A stretch of 64,000 bases of DNA, taken from Apostichopus japonicus. Taxonomy: Eukaryota > Echinodermata > Holothuroidea > Aspidochirotida > Stichopodidae. Where the stretch lies: positions 4,931,264 to 4,995,263 of the forward strand of contig NC_092583.1 in the NCBI RefSeq assembly GCF_037975245.1, read 5' to 3'. This document shows, piece by piece, positions 18,601 to 30,997 of the stretch (position 1 is its first letter; every line of letters starts with the position of its first letter). The notes beneath the pieces were generated by a model that was given only the letters and a program-made list of their open reading frames with translations, was not told where the DNA came from and did no database searches. The position numbers were made by a program, and so were the translations under genes.

Positions 18601-21600
18601 TGTTTATCATACTACCACTATATTCCAAAATGGATCCAGGGTTTCCTTAACTTTGTAACTTTTGTTTGTCACAACCATCAGAGTTAAATTAGGTAAATAT
18701 AATTTGTAAAGGTTGTATACAGGCAAGTATGTCCTTATTTCCTTGTACATGACTCAGTCGAGATGCATTATCACTGAAGCACAAAGGTGTGAAAGCACTC
18801 ACCGACAGATAATTTTTTATTATTTTCAAGGTTAGGTGTATGAAGTATCATCTTGTTTTTCTTGCAGTTGCTGAACTTAGACGACCTTTTTAATTAAATA
18901 GCAATTTCCATTGAGCTATTTCCACTTTAAGCATAGTGTTTAGTCAGGGATGAAGTGAAATTGTTAATCTGTGATAAGTGAATGTCCTGCAAACCTGAAA
19001 ACATAGTGACCTGATGATAAATGTAGTTTGTAACATCAAATCTTGAACACAAATTTGCATGTGAAATCATTAACAAGTTTGAAAGAGAAAAACACAAACA
19101 AGTTAAACCATGCACAATAACTATGATGTCTTTTCATTTCCAAAAAGTTCCATAATTTAATAATTTAATAAAGCCTGTGCAATACAATTGGCTCAGGATG
19201 TTCTTATGTAATATAATGAAACCATGCCTTGCTACTTTTGTTTTGACTATTAGGCTGGTGACCTAGTCAATCCTGAACCAAAGTCATTATTCAAGCAAAA
19301 GTTAGAAGACAAGAAGGAAGAGAACCTATATGCCAGTAAGAAGAAAGCACCGTTGGGGTCGTCGCACGACCAACGAATTGGTCTCCCTGAGGGAATGGAC
19401 CCAACAACCACGACTCTTGGAACGAAAAATGTATTTGGTAAGTTTATTTGAACAAAAGTCTGGCTGGCTGCCTAAGTTGCCATATATTGTGTAATTAAAA
19501 GTGTCCTGCACATTAATGTAATTGTATGTGTTATTACAAATTTCTCAGGTAATCAGGAAAGTTTATCATCAATGTCCTTTGTCACACTTGCCATAATAGG
19601 TTTTTTCATGTAGAAAATGTGTGGAAACCCCAGAAAAATACAGGTTGGCACAACTTTGACACAGGAGGAATCTGTGACAACATGTGGCAAGAAATATGAT
19701 ATGTTAAAATATGAGACACAGAAATTCAAAGATATATGTCTTTTTTTATTCTTTAGTGTCGGTTATGCTGGATTGTCATCTGATTTTCCACAAGTTAGAA
19801 AATGCACATTATCAAACTTTGCAACACAGTCCACAGGTTTCACACATTTTCACATGTTTTAGACCAAAGTGAAAACATATGAAAACAAGTGGGTTTACCT
19901 GTGAAATTTGGTTATACAAAAAACACTGGTTTACCATGCATGTTTATGTATAATTTTCAGTTGGAAAGTCTATACAGTTAAACATCATAAGATCACAATG
20001 TTATCGAGTTATTTAATAATGGTAATTATTCATATTTTATCCATTATAACACCATCATTACATCAATCTGGCAGATTGCACAGCTGGAGAACTGGTCAGT
20101 CCACCTAAGACTTATACCGATGTCATGAGAGAAGATCAAGAAGGAAAAGACCTCTATAAATTTACACATCATGAATTTGAAGTAGGAGAGTCATTAGACA
20201 GAAACTATGACTGGACCAGATACCCAAAGGATATGGTCTATGGAATACCCACCCCACATAACAATGACGGCAAGCATGTCGCAAAGAGCCTTACATGGTT
20301 AAGAAATAATGATCTGTGAGTACATGTACTGCATTATTATCAATCCATCTACACTTTCTCATATTGTATGTATTTTAGATCCTCCTGCAAGCAGGAACTC
20401 GCGAAGAAGCCATCGTTGGCTTATCAAAGCCACAAGCTGACTGAAGTCAGTCTCTTAGATTCATATTTAACGTCCATGATTAAGAATTGTCAATTGTCAA
20501 CAACTCTGTAACTGGACGACATACATTAATCTTGAAGTGACTCGGACCTTATGATTGAAAGGCACCGGCGTTAACCACTGAGCTGACACTCCTCAAGTGT
20601 TTTTTTTTTAAATTTTTATTTCCAATATTTTTCCAATATTTCCAATCAATATTTGATCAACATGTAAAGTGGTAACATTCCATGGCATTGCATTCCATTG
20701 CTTGATCAGCAGAAGATGAAGAACAGTTGAAATATTATGTCTTAAAGTATACAGAGTAATGCCATGCTGTATATAAATATGTAATCTGGGATCTGAATTG
20801 GATCTGATTATGCACTGTAAATATTTGATTAAGCAATGAGAATTATGCCATCATCTTGAGATTATATTATAAAATGTAATAATATGTATGCATTTAAAAA
20901 AATTCACAGAGACAAAGGCACCAAGGTGGTCTCCAAGCGGGTGGATGATTTCAGAGAAAGAACCCAGCCACAACTTGGTACAGTCCATGATCCCATCAGG
21001 GATACAATGAATGTTACTCCGGATCATTCGTTTGGGATCCTGATCCGCCCCGATGAGTATGGAGCAGGTGACCTGATCCATAGCAGGCTCCCAGGAGAGT
21101 ATCTCAGAGGCAAGGACCGCCAGAGGGGTCTGTTAGCCGCGGTCAGACAACAGCTCAAGAAGGCTAATTATCATAACTTCAACAACCTACAGGCTGCCTT
21201 TAAACATTATGATAAGGTAAAGTCCCAATTGATCTCAATCTGTGGTCATGATTGTCCTATTTACACGGAAACTATGCAATTTTGTTTTGATGTTCTGCCA
21301 CAAGTTTTTTCTTTTGAAAATGATTTCCACAGTAGTGTATAGATAACACGTTGTAAACATGTGTCATCAGGAACTGTTGTTCAGGGGGTTAACTTTAACA
21401 AGGACGTGACGGTCTCTTCCTTGTATACCAAGAGTGCAATTGAGTGTAACAAGTACAAAACTGCATACTATTTCACACCACGTAGGCTACTGTCAATGTC
21501 AAATACAATTAGTTTCCCACGTACCACTGTGTAAGCTTTTCCATTATTGTAGTAGTTATTTATAGAACTGAATGTGACAAACAAGGTGATGTCATCAAAC

Positions 21601-24600
21601 ATGCGACTGGAAGCAAATAATATGCCCCATTGCTTAGTCCATGACCTTAAATTAACTTATCTTAGTTTGGCTAGTAAACTTTGAACAAATTAGCCAATCT
21701 GTAGGTTTTCTAATGCCATTTTCATTCATTTTGAAAGAGTAAACAAAATCACTGTTCAGCTATTAGACAAATATATTAATAGTTACATATCAGTGAGTAC
21801 ACAACCCTACTGTTTTTCAGAGGTCAAACGTCAATAGAGGGCAATACCACATTCATATTTGTATATGTCAAAGGTCATCTGATGTATGGAAATCTTCCAA
21901 ACACAACTCCAAAAGTAAAGCTTTCTATGAACCACATACTTAATATGTGGTACTGCGGTAAAATATACAGGAATCCTCATGATTTTTGTGCAGGTCCAAA
22001 TTATAAAAATCTTGTGAGCTTGATTATTTCAAAAGTAAACCTTGGATGAACTCTGTGCTGATATGCATGTATGTATGTATGTATGTATGTATGTATGTAT
22101 GTATGTATGTATTTTATATCCTCCTGCAAGCAGGAACTCGCAAAGAAGCCTTGTTGGCTTATCAAAGCCGAAAGCTGACCGAAGTCAGTCTCTTACATTC
22201 ATATTTACATACATTTATTTACATAGGTACAAGAAGTTTGTTGTGTTCTATGGAGATCATAAGTCATTTGAGGTCAAGCAAAGTCAAAAATATATAAACC
22301 TTGTAAACAGTTCAACATGAGGGCAAACACTGTACATGCTGATATTATGAATTCAGCAAAAGTCAAAACTTTAAATCTTGTAAGCAATGTTACATTAAAT
22401 ATTCTTCAAAATAAAATAAAACTGTTAGCAAACTGCTTATCCACTAGAGAGCCTGTGTAGGAGAATGTGTAAAAGTAAGTTGGCCTGACGTTTCGATCCT
22501 AGCAGGATCTTCTTCAAAGGCTGCATGACAAGTCAAATATTCTTGTAAATATTCTTGTATGAAATGCTGCTTCTGGTTTGAGACAGCATATGCAGTGTTG
22601 GAAATAATTCTAAAGTTTGATTTTGAACCTAGCTACAGTTCTCTGGGGCAGCTAAATTTGCATGTGGTGACCAGATTCCAGCATATTTTACCCATTTATT
22701 TTTTATTACAAAATATAATATTGCAACTGATCAAACTATGACACCCTCCTAGATTTTATCACTTTGCACAATTTTTTTTGTCACAAGGATGATGAAATAA
22801 TGATATAATGAAATCTAAATTTGAAAATGTTTCCACTTGTATCATATCATAATGGTATATTATTTTAAGTGAAAATACAAAATTACAGTTGTGATATTAA
22901 AAAACATAAAAAATACCTTCTTGAATTAAAGCCTCCATGGGTGAGCATGTCAACTGCATTGTTGTTGGATATTATGTAAAAAAAAATAGGAAAAAAATGG
23001 AAAATGTAAAAAAAACAAGCAGTGCAAAGAGTTGCATTTACGGTAGCTTTATATCGTATACTTTTTGTCCATCTTTTACAAAACAGAATGGTGACGGTAA
23101 AATTGATGTGATGGAGCTTCGAGAATGCTGTTTACAGTTTAATCTTCCGGTGGAAACAGAATTACTGGAAGAATTAATTCACTACTGTGATGAGAAAGGC
23201 GAAGGTGCCATCGATTATACAGAGTTTGCTAACTTCTTAAATTGGAAGGATAAAATGGTTCAGAATCCAGGCTCAGCTGATGGGGCCAATAAATCTGAGG
23301 TGGGAACCCCAGAGAGACTTAATAAACAGATTGATGGAGCCGTCGGGCAACATCGGACTTCCTCATCACGCATCAGCGCGGTGGTTGGAGGAGTGTCGAC
23401 TAAAGGTGTGTATGCCTACAGAATATTTACTCACAAATAACTAGTTTAGAGATGTTAGTCCCATGTAACCAGTCCAGAATTTTGGAGGTACAAACACAAC
23501 GTCTTGTGTCGTGAACAGTACCTGCATCACAGAAATCCATTACTCTCTCTCACTGAAGTCTGGGAGACTAATTACTTTTCCCTGTGTAATCTGAGAAGAC
23601 TTGCCATTGAATTGTTTTTTAAGTTATTGTCGTGAAGACATAGGGATGTACGTAATGTTGTATGAACAAGTCAAAATATGTATTATTAATGTGCAATGTG
23701 GAGTCAGGTACAAAACTGTACAACACCCAACAATATAGGGTGCACAGTGTTACCCTCAGGTACAAAACTGTGAAACACTAAAACATTATAGGGTGCACAG
23801 TGTTACCCTCAGGTACAAAACTGTAACACACCCTACATTGTAGGGTACACAGTGTTACCCTCGGGTACAAAACTGTAAAACACCCAACATTATAGGGTGC
23901 ACTGTGTTACCCTTAGGTACAAAACTAAATACCCAACATTATAGGGTGCACAGTGTTACCCTCAGGTACAAAAATTGTAAAACACCCTACATTATAGGGT
24001 GCACAGTGTTACCCTCAGGTACAAAACTGTATAACACCCTACATTATAGGGTGCACAGTGTTACCCTCAGGTACAAAACTGTACAACACCCTACATTATA
24101 GGGTGCACAGTGTTACCCTCAGGTGCAAAACTGTAAAACACCCTACAGTATAGGTGCACACTGCACAGTGTTACCCTCAGGTACAAAAATGTAAAAAAAA
24201 ACCTACATTATAGGTGCACAGTGTTACCCTCAGGTACAAAACTGTAAAACACCCAACATTATAGGGTGCACAGTGTTACCCTCAGGTACAAAACTAGACA
24301 CCCAACATTATAGGGTGCACAGTGTTACCCTCAGGTACAAAACTGTACAACACCCTACATTATAGGGTGCACAGTTTTACCCTCAGGTGAAAACTGTAAA
24401 ACACCCTACAGTATAGGTGCACACTGCACAGTGTTACCCTCAGGTACAAAACTGTATAAAAAACCTACATTATAGGTGCACAGTGTTACCCTCAGGTACA
24501 AAACTGTAAAACACCCAACATTATAGGGTGCACAGTGTTACCCTCAGGTACAAAACTAGACACCCAACATTATAGGGTGCACAGTGTTACCCTCAGGTAC

Positions 24601-25957
24601 AAAACTGTAAAACACCCAACATTATAGGTACACAGTGTTACCCTTTAGTATTTTATTTCCCAAATCAAACTTCAATACAAACACTTTTACAAAATGGTGT
24701 GTGGGTGTGATTGTCCCTTTCACCATGTCGCTTTCTTTCAAATGCTCTGCAGACTTTCGCAAATATGGAACCCCAACCATTCGCTCTGACCTACCAGCAC
24801 CAAGGATAAAGAGGATCAGTGACCTCACCAATTATGGAGATGAAGCAGATGCATTAGGTCTTATCAATCCTTCTATTTACAGCAACAGAGGAGTTTATGA
24901 GAAAGATTTTTTCCAGCCAAGATCTCAAGAACAGGTAAAGTGCTTTAAAGTATCAGAGGATTAATCAAACAAACCATGGTTTTAAAGGAGATTATTAATT
25001 TATGTTAAAGTGATATTAACTGTCATGAAGAACTTCCTCCCCAAACAGCAAAGACAAATATCTTATTCCATCCGAGAGATATTAAATGTTTCTTCACACG
25101 CTGATGACTTGAGCACGTCTATCTATGAAATCAATCGACGTGTTCTTCCGTTTGGTTTCCACAGCGTTTATCTTCTGTATAATTGTGATTGGTTTTGTGA
25201 TTGCTGAATCTAAAATAATTGAAGCTGGTTGCATGAACTAATTACGATGTCGGTTTTAAGGGTAAAAACTATTAACATTCCACCATGAAAATATGAGAAA
25301 AGAAAGAGAAGGTTAAAAGGTTTCAGGTGCTATTAGCACTATGACATCACAGATATACATATTGAAATCTCCCAGAGACGGCACTAGGATATCTCCCAAA
25401 CGGAACAATGTGTTTGTGGGAGTTTTCTACACAAAACATCCCTGTCATATCAGCCAAAGATGATGGCTGGGTTTGTGTCCCTTTTAACCCTTTGAAATGG
25501 ACCTGCTTGCAGAGTAACTGGGTAACTAAGGTTTCAAATGGTTTCAACTCCTTTACTGGCTGGAATACACAGATAGGATGTCTTACATATTTAGAGCTTT
25601 TCTTGGCAATAATGAAGATTTGATGGTCAAGTTGCATTAAAAGTAAGTTACGCTTAGAGAAATTTCTAACTTTACAACCCTGACACTGTTGAATGTTATT
25701 TATGACTTTTTGAATGAACTTTTCAAATCTACACTCTTGATGTAATTCCATTTTTATTTTCTGCTTCTTCTTCTTCTGATTCTTCTTTTGAACAGATTCA
25801 AACAATTTTCAAGAATGTTGGCACGGAAATGGACAATGAAACATTTCAGAAGATTTGGCAGCTTGCGGCTGAGAATGGCGATGGAAATGTCAGTGTTGAG
25901 AGTTTCAGAAATGTCCTTGATGACATCCAAGGTCAAAGATTGGCTGATATGGCATGA
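15615..25957 (+). CDS. EFHB: EF-hand domain family member B (EFHB/CFAP21)
   Basis: Nine coding exons (15615-15728, 17808-17867, 18083-18226, 19254-19437, 20075-20315, 20910-21216, 23087-23405, 24753-24934, 25796-25957) with consistent phases encode 570 residues. The sequence follows vertebrate EFHB, including the block with PTPH and LTWLRNN in exon 5, two canonical EF-hand loops (D349-E360, split across the exon 6/7 border, and D385-E396), and the NYGDEADALGLINPSI and GVYEKDFF segments of exon 8. A third, degenerate loop (AENGDGNVSVES) sits near the C-terminus. Vertebrate EFHB is longer (about 830 residues), mainly through an N-terminal extension absent here, so an unseen upstream exon is possible. 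EFHB is a microtubule inner protein of motile-cilium doublets and has been linked to store-operated calcium entry. It is divergent from RAB5. Confidence 0.95.
16010..16990. repeat. About 120-bp tandem repeat interrupted by a MITE
   Basis: Three diverged copies of a unit containing ggaaaaacatgggatacatt, actcgggcaa, ggaattttaaag and agatattttatt run through EFHB intron 1. The left copy (16010-16099) is separated from the others (16719-16990) by a 619-bp insertion. Confidence 0.8.
16100..16718. mobile_element. Non-autonomous DNA transposon with CGAATGACA subterminal repeats
   Basis: The 619-bp element is bounded by imperfect inverted ends (left CGGTGTAACTAAAACGAATG; right, reverse complement, GGGACAAACTAAAACGAATG) and flanked by the direct repeat gggaaaaac (16091-16099 and 16719-16727), an 8-9 bp target duplication. 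The nonamer CGAATGACA occurs about three times inside the left end and, inverted, about six times (some shortened) inside the right end. There is no transposase ORF. Duplication length fits hAT (8) or Mutator-like (9); superfamily is unassigned. Confidence 0.82.
18501..18612. repeat. Two-copy ~60-bp tandem repeat
   Basis: Two copies of accctgtgacaatgt followed by atatattg, cagcactatgatat and an inverted tatcata segment, in EFHB intron 3. Confidence 0.75.
20366..20592 (-). mobile_element. tRNA-derived SINE, copy 1
   Basis: The minus strand reads from a tRNA-like head (GGAGTGTCAGCTCAGTGG, matching Pol III box A TRGYNNARNNG) through a shared body with the hairpin-like core CCTGCTTGCAGGAGG to an ATAC-type tail. 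The box B part is shortened relative to the copy at 31464. Body and head are clearly shared with copies at 22065, 30166 and 31464. Located in EFHB intron 5. Confidence 0.85.
22065..22213 (-). mobile_element. tRNA-derived SINE, copy 2, 5'-truncated
   Basis: Same body and CCTGCTTGCAGGAGG core as the other copies, but the tRNA head is missing. The 3' tail has expanded into an (ATAC)n microsatellite (about 11 units, 22065-22110). Located in EFHB intron 6. Confidence 0.82.
22434..22530 (-). mobile_element. Penelope-like terminus fragment with hammerhead-like core
   Basis: On the minus strand the fragment holds TTGAAGA, a stem GATCCT-GCT-AGGATC, then GAAACGTC. This is the order of a hammerhead ribozyme core (CUGANGA, stem II, GAAA), except that the first core C is T. 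The flanking sequence (cttatccact, tgtgtagg, aagtt) matches the insert at 62671-62815 in reverse. Assignment to Penelope-like elements is inference from the known presence of hammerheads in their terminal repeats. Confidence 0.5.
23702..24650. repeat. About 50-bp minisatellite, ~18 copies
   Basis: Units of the type acaaaactgt..acaccctacattataggg..tgcacagtgttaccctcagg fill about 950 bp of EFHB intron 7. A block of several units (with the variant gcacactgcacagtg near 24150 and 24420) is repeated at about 270 bp, a higher-order pattern. The array stops about 100 bp before the exon 8 acceptor. Open frames across it are repeat artefacts. Confidence 0.92.
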
Positions 25958-26836
25958 TTTATTGCAAAATAATCAGTATTTAAAAATGGATTGTTTCATA
26001 ATATAAAAATATAAAATGCAATAACAGAAGAAGAGAACTAAAACCCTTCCTTTTTTCAATTCTCTCGATTCACCGTTCATATGTTTTACTTGTTTCTGTG
26101 GAAGAGTTAAAACAGAAATCACACACAGCATTCAGCCAAACAAATTATGGTTCTATAGATAAATATGATTTTTGGATGAAATAAATGAAACATTTCCATT
26201 GGAAATGTTCTTGTTTGCTAAAATCTGTAAATGGTGTTCAAAGTAGTTCAAATTGATCTTGTTGGATCTACTTAAAATTGTCAATTTTAAAATTTTATAA
26301 TTTCAATTTTTTTTAATTTGATCAAATTAATCCTGATATTGTTGCAGTTAATAACTAACCTGAACAAAACTGCTGTTTCTTCTACAATATTACAAAACCA
26401 CACATGAATAAAGTGCTTCCAGCTTCAGAGTTTAATATATATACTTCCATTCAGATTTAATTTTTCAATCCCCTTCCACACAAACAATGGTGTCTCTTGT
26501 ATCTAGCTAGTATTCTATGTTATTATGCATCTATGCCTATATAGCAAAGCACAATACATAATACCTTTGAAAGTCGACATATACATCAAAGAATAAGTTG
26601 GCTTGTTTTGTAAAGCATTCTTTTTACCTCACAAAACCTTTGCACATTTTGTAATTTTAGTTCCGTCCAGTTTTTTAGTTAGTACTTTTTTTAAATGTTT
26701 TCCAAGAGTATAAGTAATGGTGCAAACTACTATGCTAATGTTACTTCCATCTATTTCTAAATCAGTATAGTGTTTATGCATTTACATTTAATGGTGCAAA
26801 AGGTGTAAAGTTTAATTATTGAGTATGACTCCATGT

Positions 26837-26922
26837 TGGGAGGGGAATGTCGGGGAGGGAAATGTTGGGAGGAGGTATGTTGGGAGGGGTGTTGGGAGGG
26901 GGTGTTAGATGGGGGAAGGGTG
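26837..26922 (+). repeat. G-rich tandem repeat, G-quadruplex candidate
   Basis: Repeated gttgggagggg-type units give many runs of three or more G within 90 bp on the plus strand, satisfying the usual G3+N1-7 pattern for an intramolecular quadruplex. Confidence 0.7.
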
Positions 26923-27277
26923 GTGCACAAACTGAAGAATCATAACTTCCAATAAATGACCCTACCAGCAGTCCAATGTTGAGCCAATGTTGAGATTTTT
27001 AACTGGAAAAACTAGAGATTCTTTCCAAACATCATTTTCAAACTCTCCTTAGAGCCTCGTCAAAAGTTTCATGTTATGGTGGGGGGTGCTATCTAATGTA
27101 AAAACCTACCTGACCTATAAAATAACACATCGAGAGAGTAACAAAAATAGAAACCGCATGATTGAATTAAAAAAGAAAACATGTTATTCTTGTTCGCTCC
27201 TACTTGGCTTACATTCCACTTACATGTACAGTAAAAACCTGGTTTATCCTTGCTTTAATATCAGGACTGGAGATTTT

Positions 27278-27552
27278 TGTAATTGAGCTTGGTAAGCATT
27301 CTTTGACATATAATACATGTAATATCTGCGTATGTGTACACTAACATAACGTAAAACATGATACATGAATTGATCATACAGTATAACACAATTACAAATA
27401 GTTGCATGTAAGAATTTTGTAATTGAGCTTGGTAACTGTTCTTTGACATATAATACATGTAATATCTGCATATGTGTACACTAACATAACTTAAAACATG
27501 ATACATGAATTGATCATACAGTATAACACAATTACAAATAGTTGCATATAAG
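27278..27552. repeat. ~137-bp tandem duplication
   Basis: Two adjacent, nearly identical copies begin with ttgtaattgagcttggtaa and end with acaaatagttgcatrtaaga. Only a handful of differences are visible, so the duplication is recent. Confidence 0.9.
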
Positions 27553-28134
27553 ATGGACAGTCCATCAGCTAGATGGCAGAGGTCCCCATATACCAGGTTA
27601 AACTTTCAATTTCATTGTTCTATAGTTTGGCTGAAGTGTTAATATCTATCAACTACACGTTTTATAAATTAAAAAAAGACTACCACTTAATTATTGTTTT
27701 AATAAGTTTGAAAAGAAACAAGTCTTTTAATATCTTGATAATTAAAACTGTTAAATAAGTAACGTTGTAATATGTAATTATATCACCTATTTTGTTATTG
27801 CTATTAATAGCACCACAGAAGTAAAGTTACTTAAATGACATATTTAAATGTTCTGTATATATACAATAGATGAAGATAATACAGAAAATGTCTAAACCAA
27901 TCATTTGTCTAAAGATTTATATATATATATATTTTATAACAATAAAATCAGAGATGGTTCTCTCCTTTTTAACAAAAGACATTGGGAGAGCTTTAATATT
28001 CTTGTCTATGAAAGAAGAGTTACATATTCCACATCTAACGTTTCAAGAGTGCTTTTATAATTTTACAAATCATTCTTGTGAAGACAAATGCAAAACTTTT
28101 GATTTTGTCTTGACTTAGCAGGTCAAATGCATCA

Positions 28135-28491
28135 CAGGGGCACAACCATTGATACTTCTAGGGAGGGGGACCTCGGCTGCCCCAGGAAAGAGAAATGGGG
28201 CTCAGCCCCACCCCGCCCAACCCCACCAACAGAGAGAATTTTACTAATAAAATTGTAGTGTACAGTATATAAACAACTACATTAAATGTACAGTACAACC
28301 TGAAAGGGGGAAACTTCAATGTTGTTTCAATCCTTCCAAAATATAGCAACATGTTGCAAATTATAGCATCATCCATTTTACCAAAATGTCTCCCTTAGAC
28401 CATCCCACCATAATACATATTTCAATATATGTTATCCCCAGCCCCCAGCCTCCCCTCCCACCCATTACAAAAAATGTTGGTTGTGCCCCTG
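28135..28491. mobile_element. hAT-like MITE (CAGGGGCACAACCA ends)
   Basis: The 357-bp element has inverted ends CAGGGGCACAACCA at left and right, typical of hAT transposons. It is flanked by an imperfect 8-bp duplication, atgcatca (28127-28134) and atgtatga (28492-28499). There is no transposase ORF. Confidence 0.85.
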
Positions 28492-30165
28492 ATGTATGAC
28501 TACTTTTCCTTGTGATGTAAAGTTAGTGCCATTCTACAAGAATATACATATAAGTTCCAATGCCCCATTATACCAACACAGTGACCTTTGCACTTTGTTT
28601 AATTCTTAGAGCGATATAAATTACAGAACAACATCAGAATACAAACAGAAAACCAAGCATAAAATTATATGGAATGGTTAGCCATTGTTGGACATGTTAG
28701 CAGAAATCTGGGTATGATGCAGCTCTCAGAATCACTACAAGTAACTTTGCAACCATGATGGTTATTCACATAACATTGTGTTCTTTCCAGTGACCGAAAC
28801 AAAGTGAAAAGTTGGAAAGCAAAGTGACAAATTGAAATTTCAGTTGAAGCACTTTCACTAAATTTACACAATGAATCTTGTTTCAAACAAAATAGAACAT
28901 TTATAATATTTCAGTTGGCATAATACTAATCAGTTACTAATAACCATAGATGAGAAACCATGACGTTAGCTACCTAACTCAACACTGACCAGCTGGGTTG
29001 GTATAAACTGTTACATTGGCCTTATTAAACCTTACCACTGCCTCATCACAAATTAAAAGCACATCATCTGCAAGCTGAAGTGAATCCACATGTTACATTT
29101 TACCAGATGCTATGTGTAAACCATAAAGATGACCATGTTTCACCACTGAGTTTAGCACAAAACAAAACACATCTTTCATCACGTTTTCATTTTAAATTAT
29201 TTTTCTATCGTTTTTGCTTTTGCTTCAAAAATTCATTCTATTAAATACACTTGTACACAAATTACTTACATATCTGTATATTCATGGATTTAAAATACAA
29301 CATTAAGTTTAATACTGGAAAATATAAAAGAAGATGCAGCCAGGTCAAATAAGTTAAGAAATTTAGCAGATTGATAAAAAAACACCTTGGCAAGTTTGTG
29401 GCAGAAATTCTAGCAACTACTTTAAAAAAAGCTAACACTTCACACTCTACAGCTGTTAAGATCATTCTATTATTTAAATAATGGTGCTGTAAAACTAGGC
29501 CTATAAGCATTACTGTTAACAACCTCCAGCTCAGCTGATTGCTAAGATATAATTTTTCATTTAGTAAACACAATTAGTGGTGATGCCTGTTATTTGTCCC
29601 GGGGGGGGGGGGTGTGAGGTGGTAGTGAACAGTAACATCGGGGTAAGAAGTAAAAGCACGCTAAACATTCTCCTGTAAATAAGAATAAATACGAGGGCAA
29701 TGCATGACTGTATCCTTCTTGAAGTGAGGGTGGGTAGGGTATCGCGGATGGCAAGAGAACCCACTTTTTCATCTCCCAACCCATGGCTCCCCCAAATGAT
29801 GCACAATGCAATGTTCACCAACAGTATCAATTATATTTCATGCTGAAAATATGTATACTGCAAGGTTTGTAAAACTAGGATGGGTTGTGACTGAAGTTGA
29901 GCGTTTAAGTTACTATTTGCAATTTGGTCACTGACTGATTTGGCATGTTGCAATTATCGATTCAAATATGACTACATTTAAATAAACTATTCAGACACCT
30001 TGCTATAAACCGATCGTTTCCAATAATATGTCCTAAATATCAAAATAATTAACAGTTCTGTTTGATTCAGACTAATATCACCGCCTGATCAGACACTGTA
30101 TGAACCATTGGTCTGAATTATAATTACATAAAAGCCCAAACAGGAAATGGCTCATATTTTGAGAG

Positions 30166-30485
30166 TATGTATGTATAGTGATCTTCCCGCAAGCAGGAAC
30201 TCGCGAAAGAAGCCATGGAGGCTTATAGACTCGCAAGCTGACCGTAGCCAATCTCTCGGCACACATCCATTTAACTTCCATGTCGGGAAGTTGTTATTGA
30301 ACAACACCCTTGCCAGACGACACACATTGCTGTTGGCGGGGAATCGAACCGGGGATCTCATGACTGGGAGACGCCGGCGTTAACCACTAGGCGATACACT
30401 CCGCCTATAAGTAGCGTTAACCACTAGGCTATACACTCCGCCTATAAGTAGCGTTAACCACTTGGCTATACACTCCGCCTATAAG
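30166..30485 (-). mobile_element. tRNA-derived SINE, copy 3, with triplicated head
   Basis: The minus strand has a full tRNA-like head (30405 to about 30336): GGCGGAGTGTATCGCCTAGT, a box A region GCCTAGTGGTTAAC and box B GGTTCGATTCC. The SINE body and an ATAC-type tail follow. Outside the head, a 37-bp unit carrying the box A segment is repeated so that three copies stand in tandem (30377-30485). Confidence 0.87.
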
Positions 30486-30997
30486 AGTATAAAGTAGTAG
30501 AGTTAAGTTACTGACCTGCACTGGATATGGACTACAGACGAGAAAGTTTGGATGTTTGGATGTCAAATGGTACAGCTACTAAACGTTTACATCTGACTAC
30601 TTCAATGATATTGACGGGACTACCTTAGTTTAAATAAACTTGACAGATTATTGCATCGCCCTTAAAACAGTTGAAGCAGATATATCGTCCTAGTTGCACC
30701 ATTTAGTAATGCCTTCCTCACTTATGCAATTTATCTTTCCTTTTCACCCACTAATGCTTTAAATATAAAAATTCAGAATGATAAAAGTACAGAGGCAAGT
30801 AAGTGAAACCAAGGAAACCATGAAAGGTTCTTAGTCAACCATTGCCATCCACCCCTCTCTCTCTCTCTCTCTTCCAGAGGTAATCACATGTTTTTAAATT
30901 GACTTATATCCCAAATGCATCACCATGTGAACTGGATTGCCACTACTGTGTTTAAGTACAAAACTTTGCTTGGTAAACATCGGTTTTTAAGTTATTT

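Larger units (their letters stand above)
25958..30997. other. Convergent EFHB/PIKFYVE intergenic region
   Basis: Five kilobases between converging stop codons. It holds a G-rich tract, a 137-bp tandem duplication, a hAT-like MITE and a SINE, listed separately. I see no coding gene. The EFHB 3' UTR probably ends within a few hundred bases; ataaatgaaac near 26180 is a possible poly(A) region. The PIKFYVE 3' UTR may include the SINE at 30166. Confidence 0.55.

Noticed and set aside
22042..22320. ORFs beginning MDELCADMHVCMYVCMYV and the overlapping frame
   Set aside because: They are produced by the (ATGT)n SINE tail, which is open in several frames.
23702..24650. CRISPR-like array
   Set aside because: Units are contiguous without unique spacers, and the context is an animal intron.
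30336..30405. A functional tRNA gene
   Set aside because: Boxes A and B are present, but the stems have mismatches and the segment is continuous with a SINE body, so it is a SINE head.
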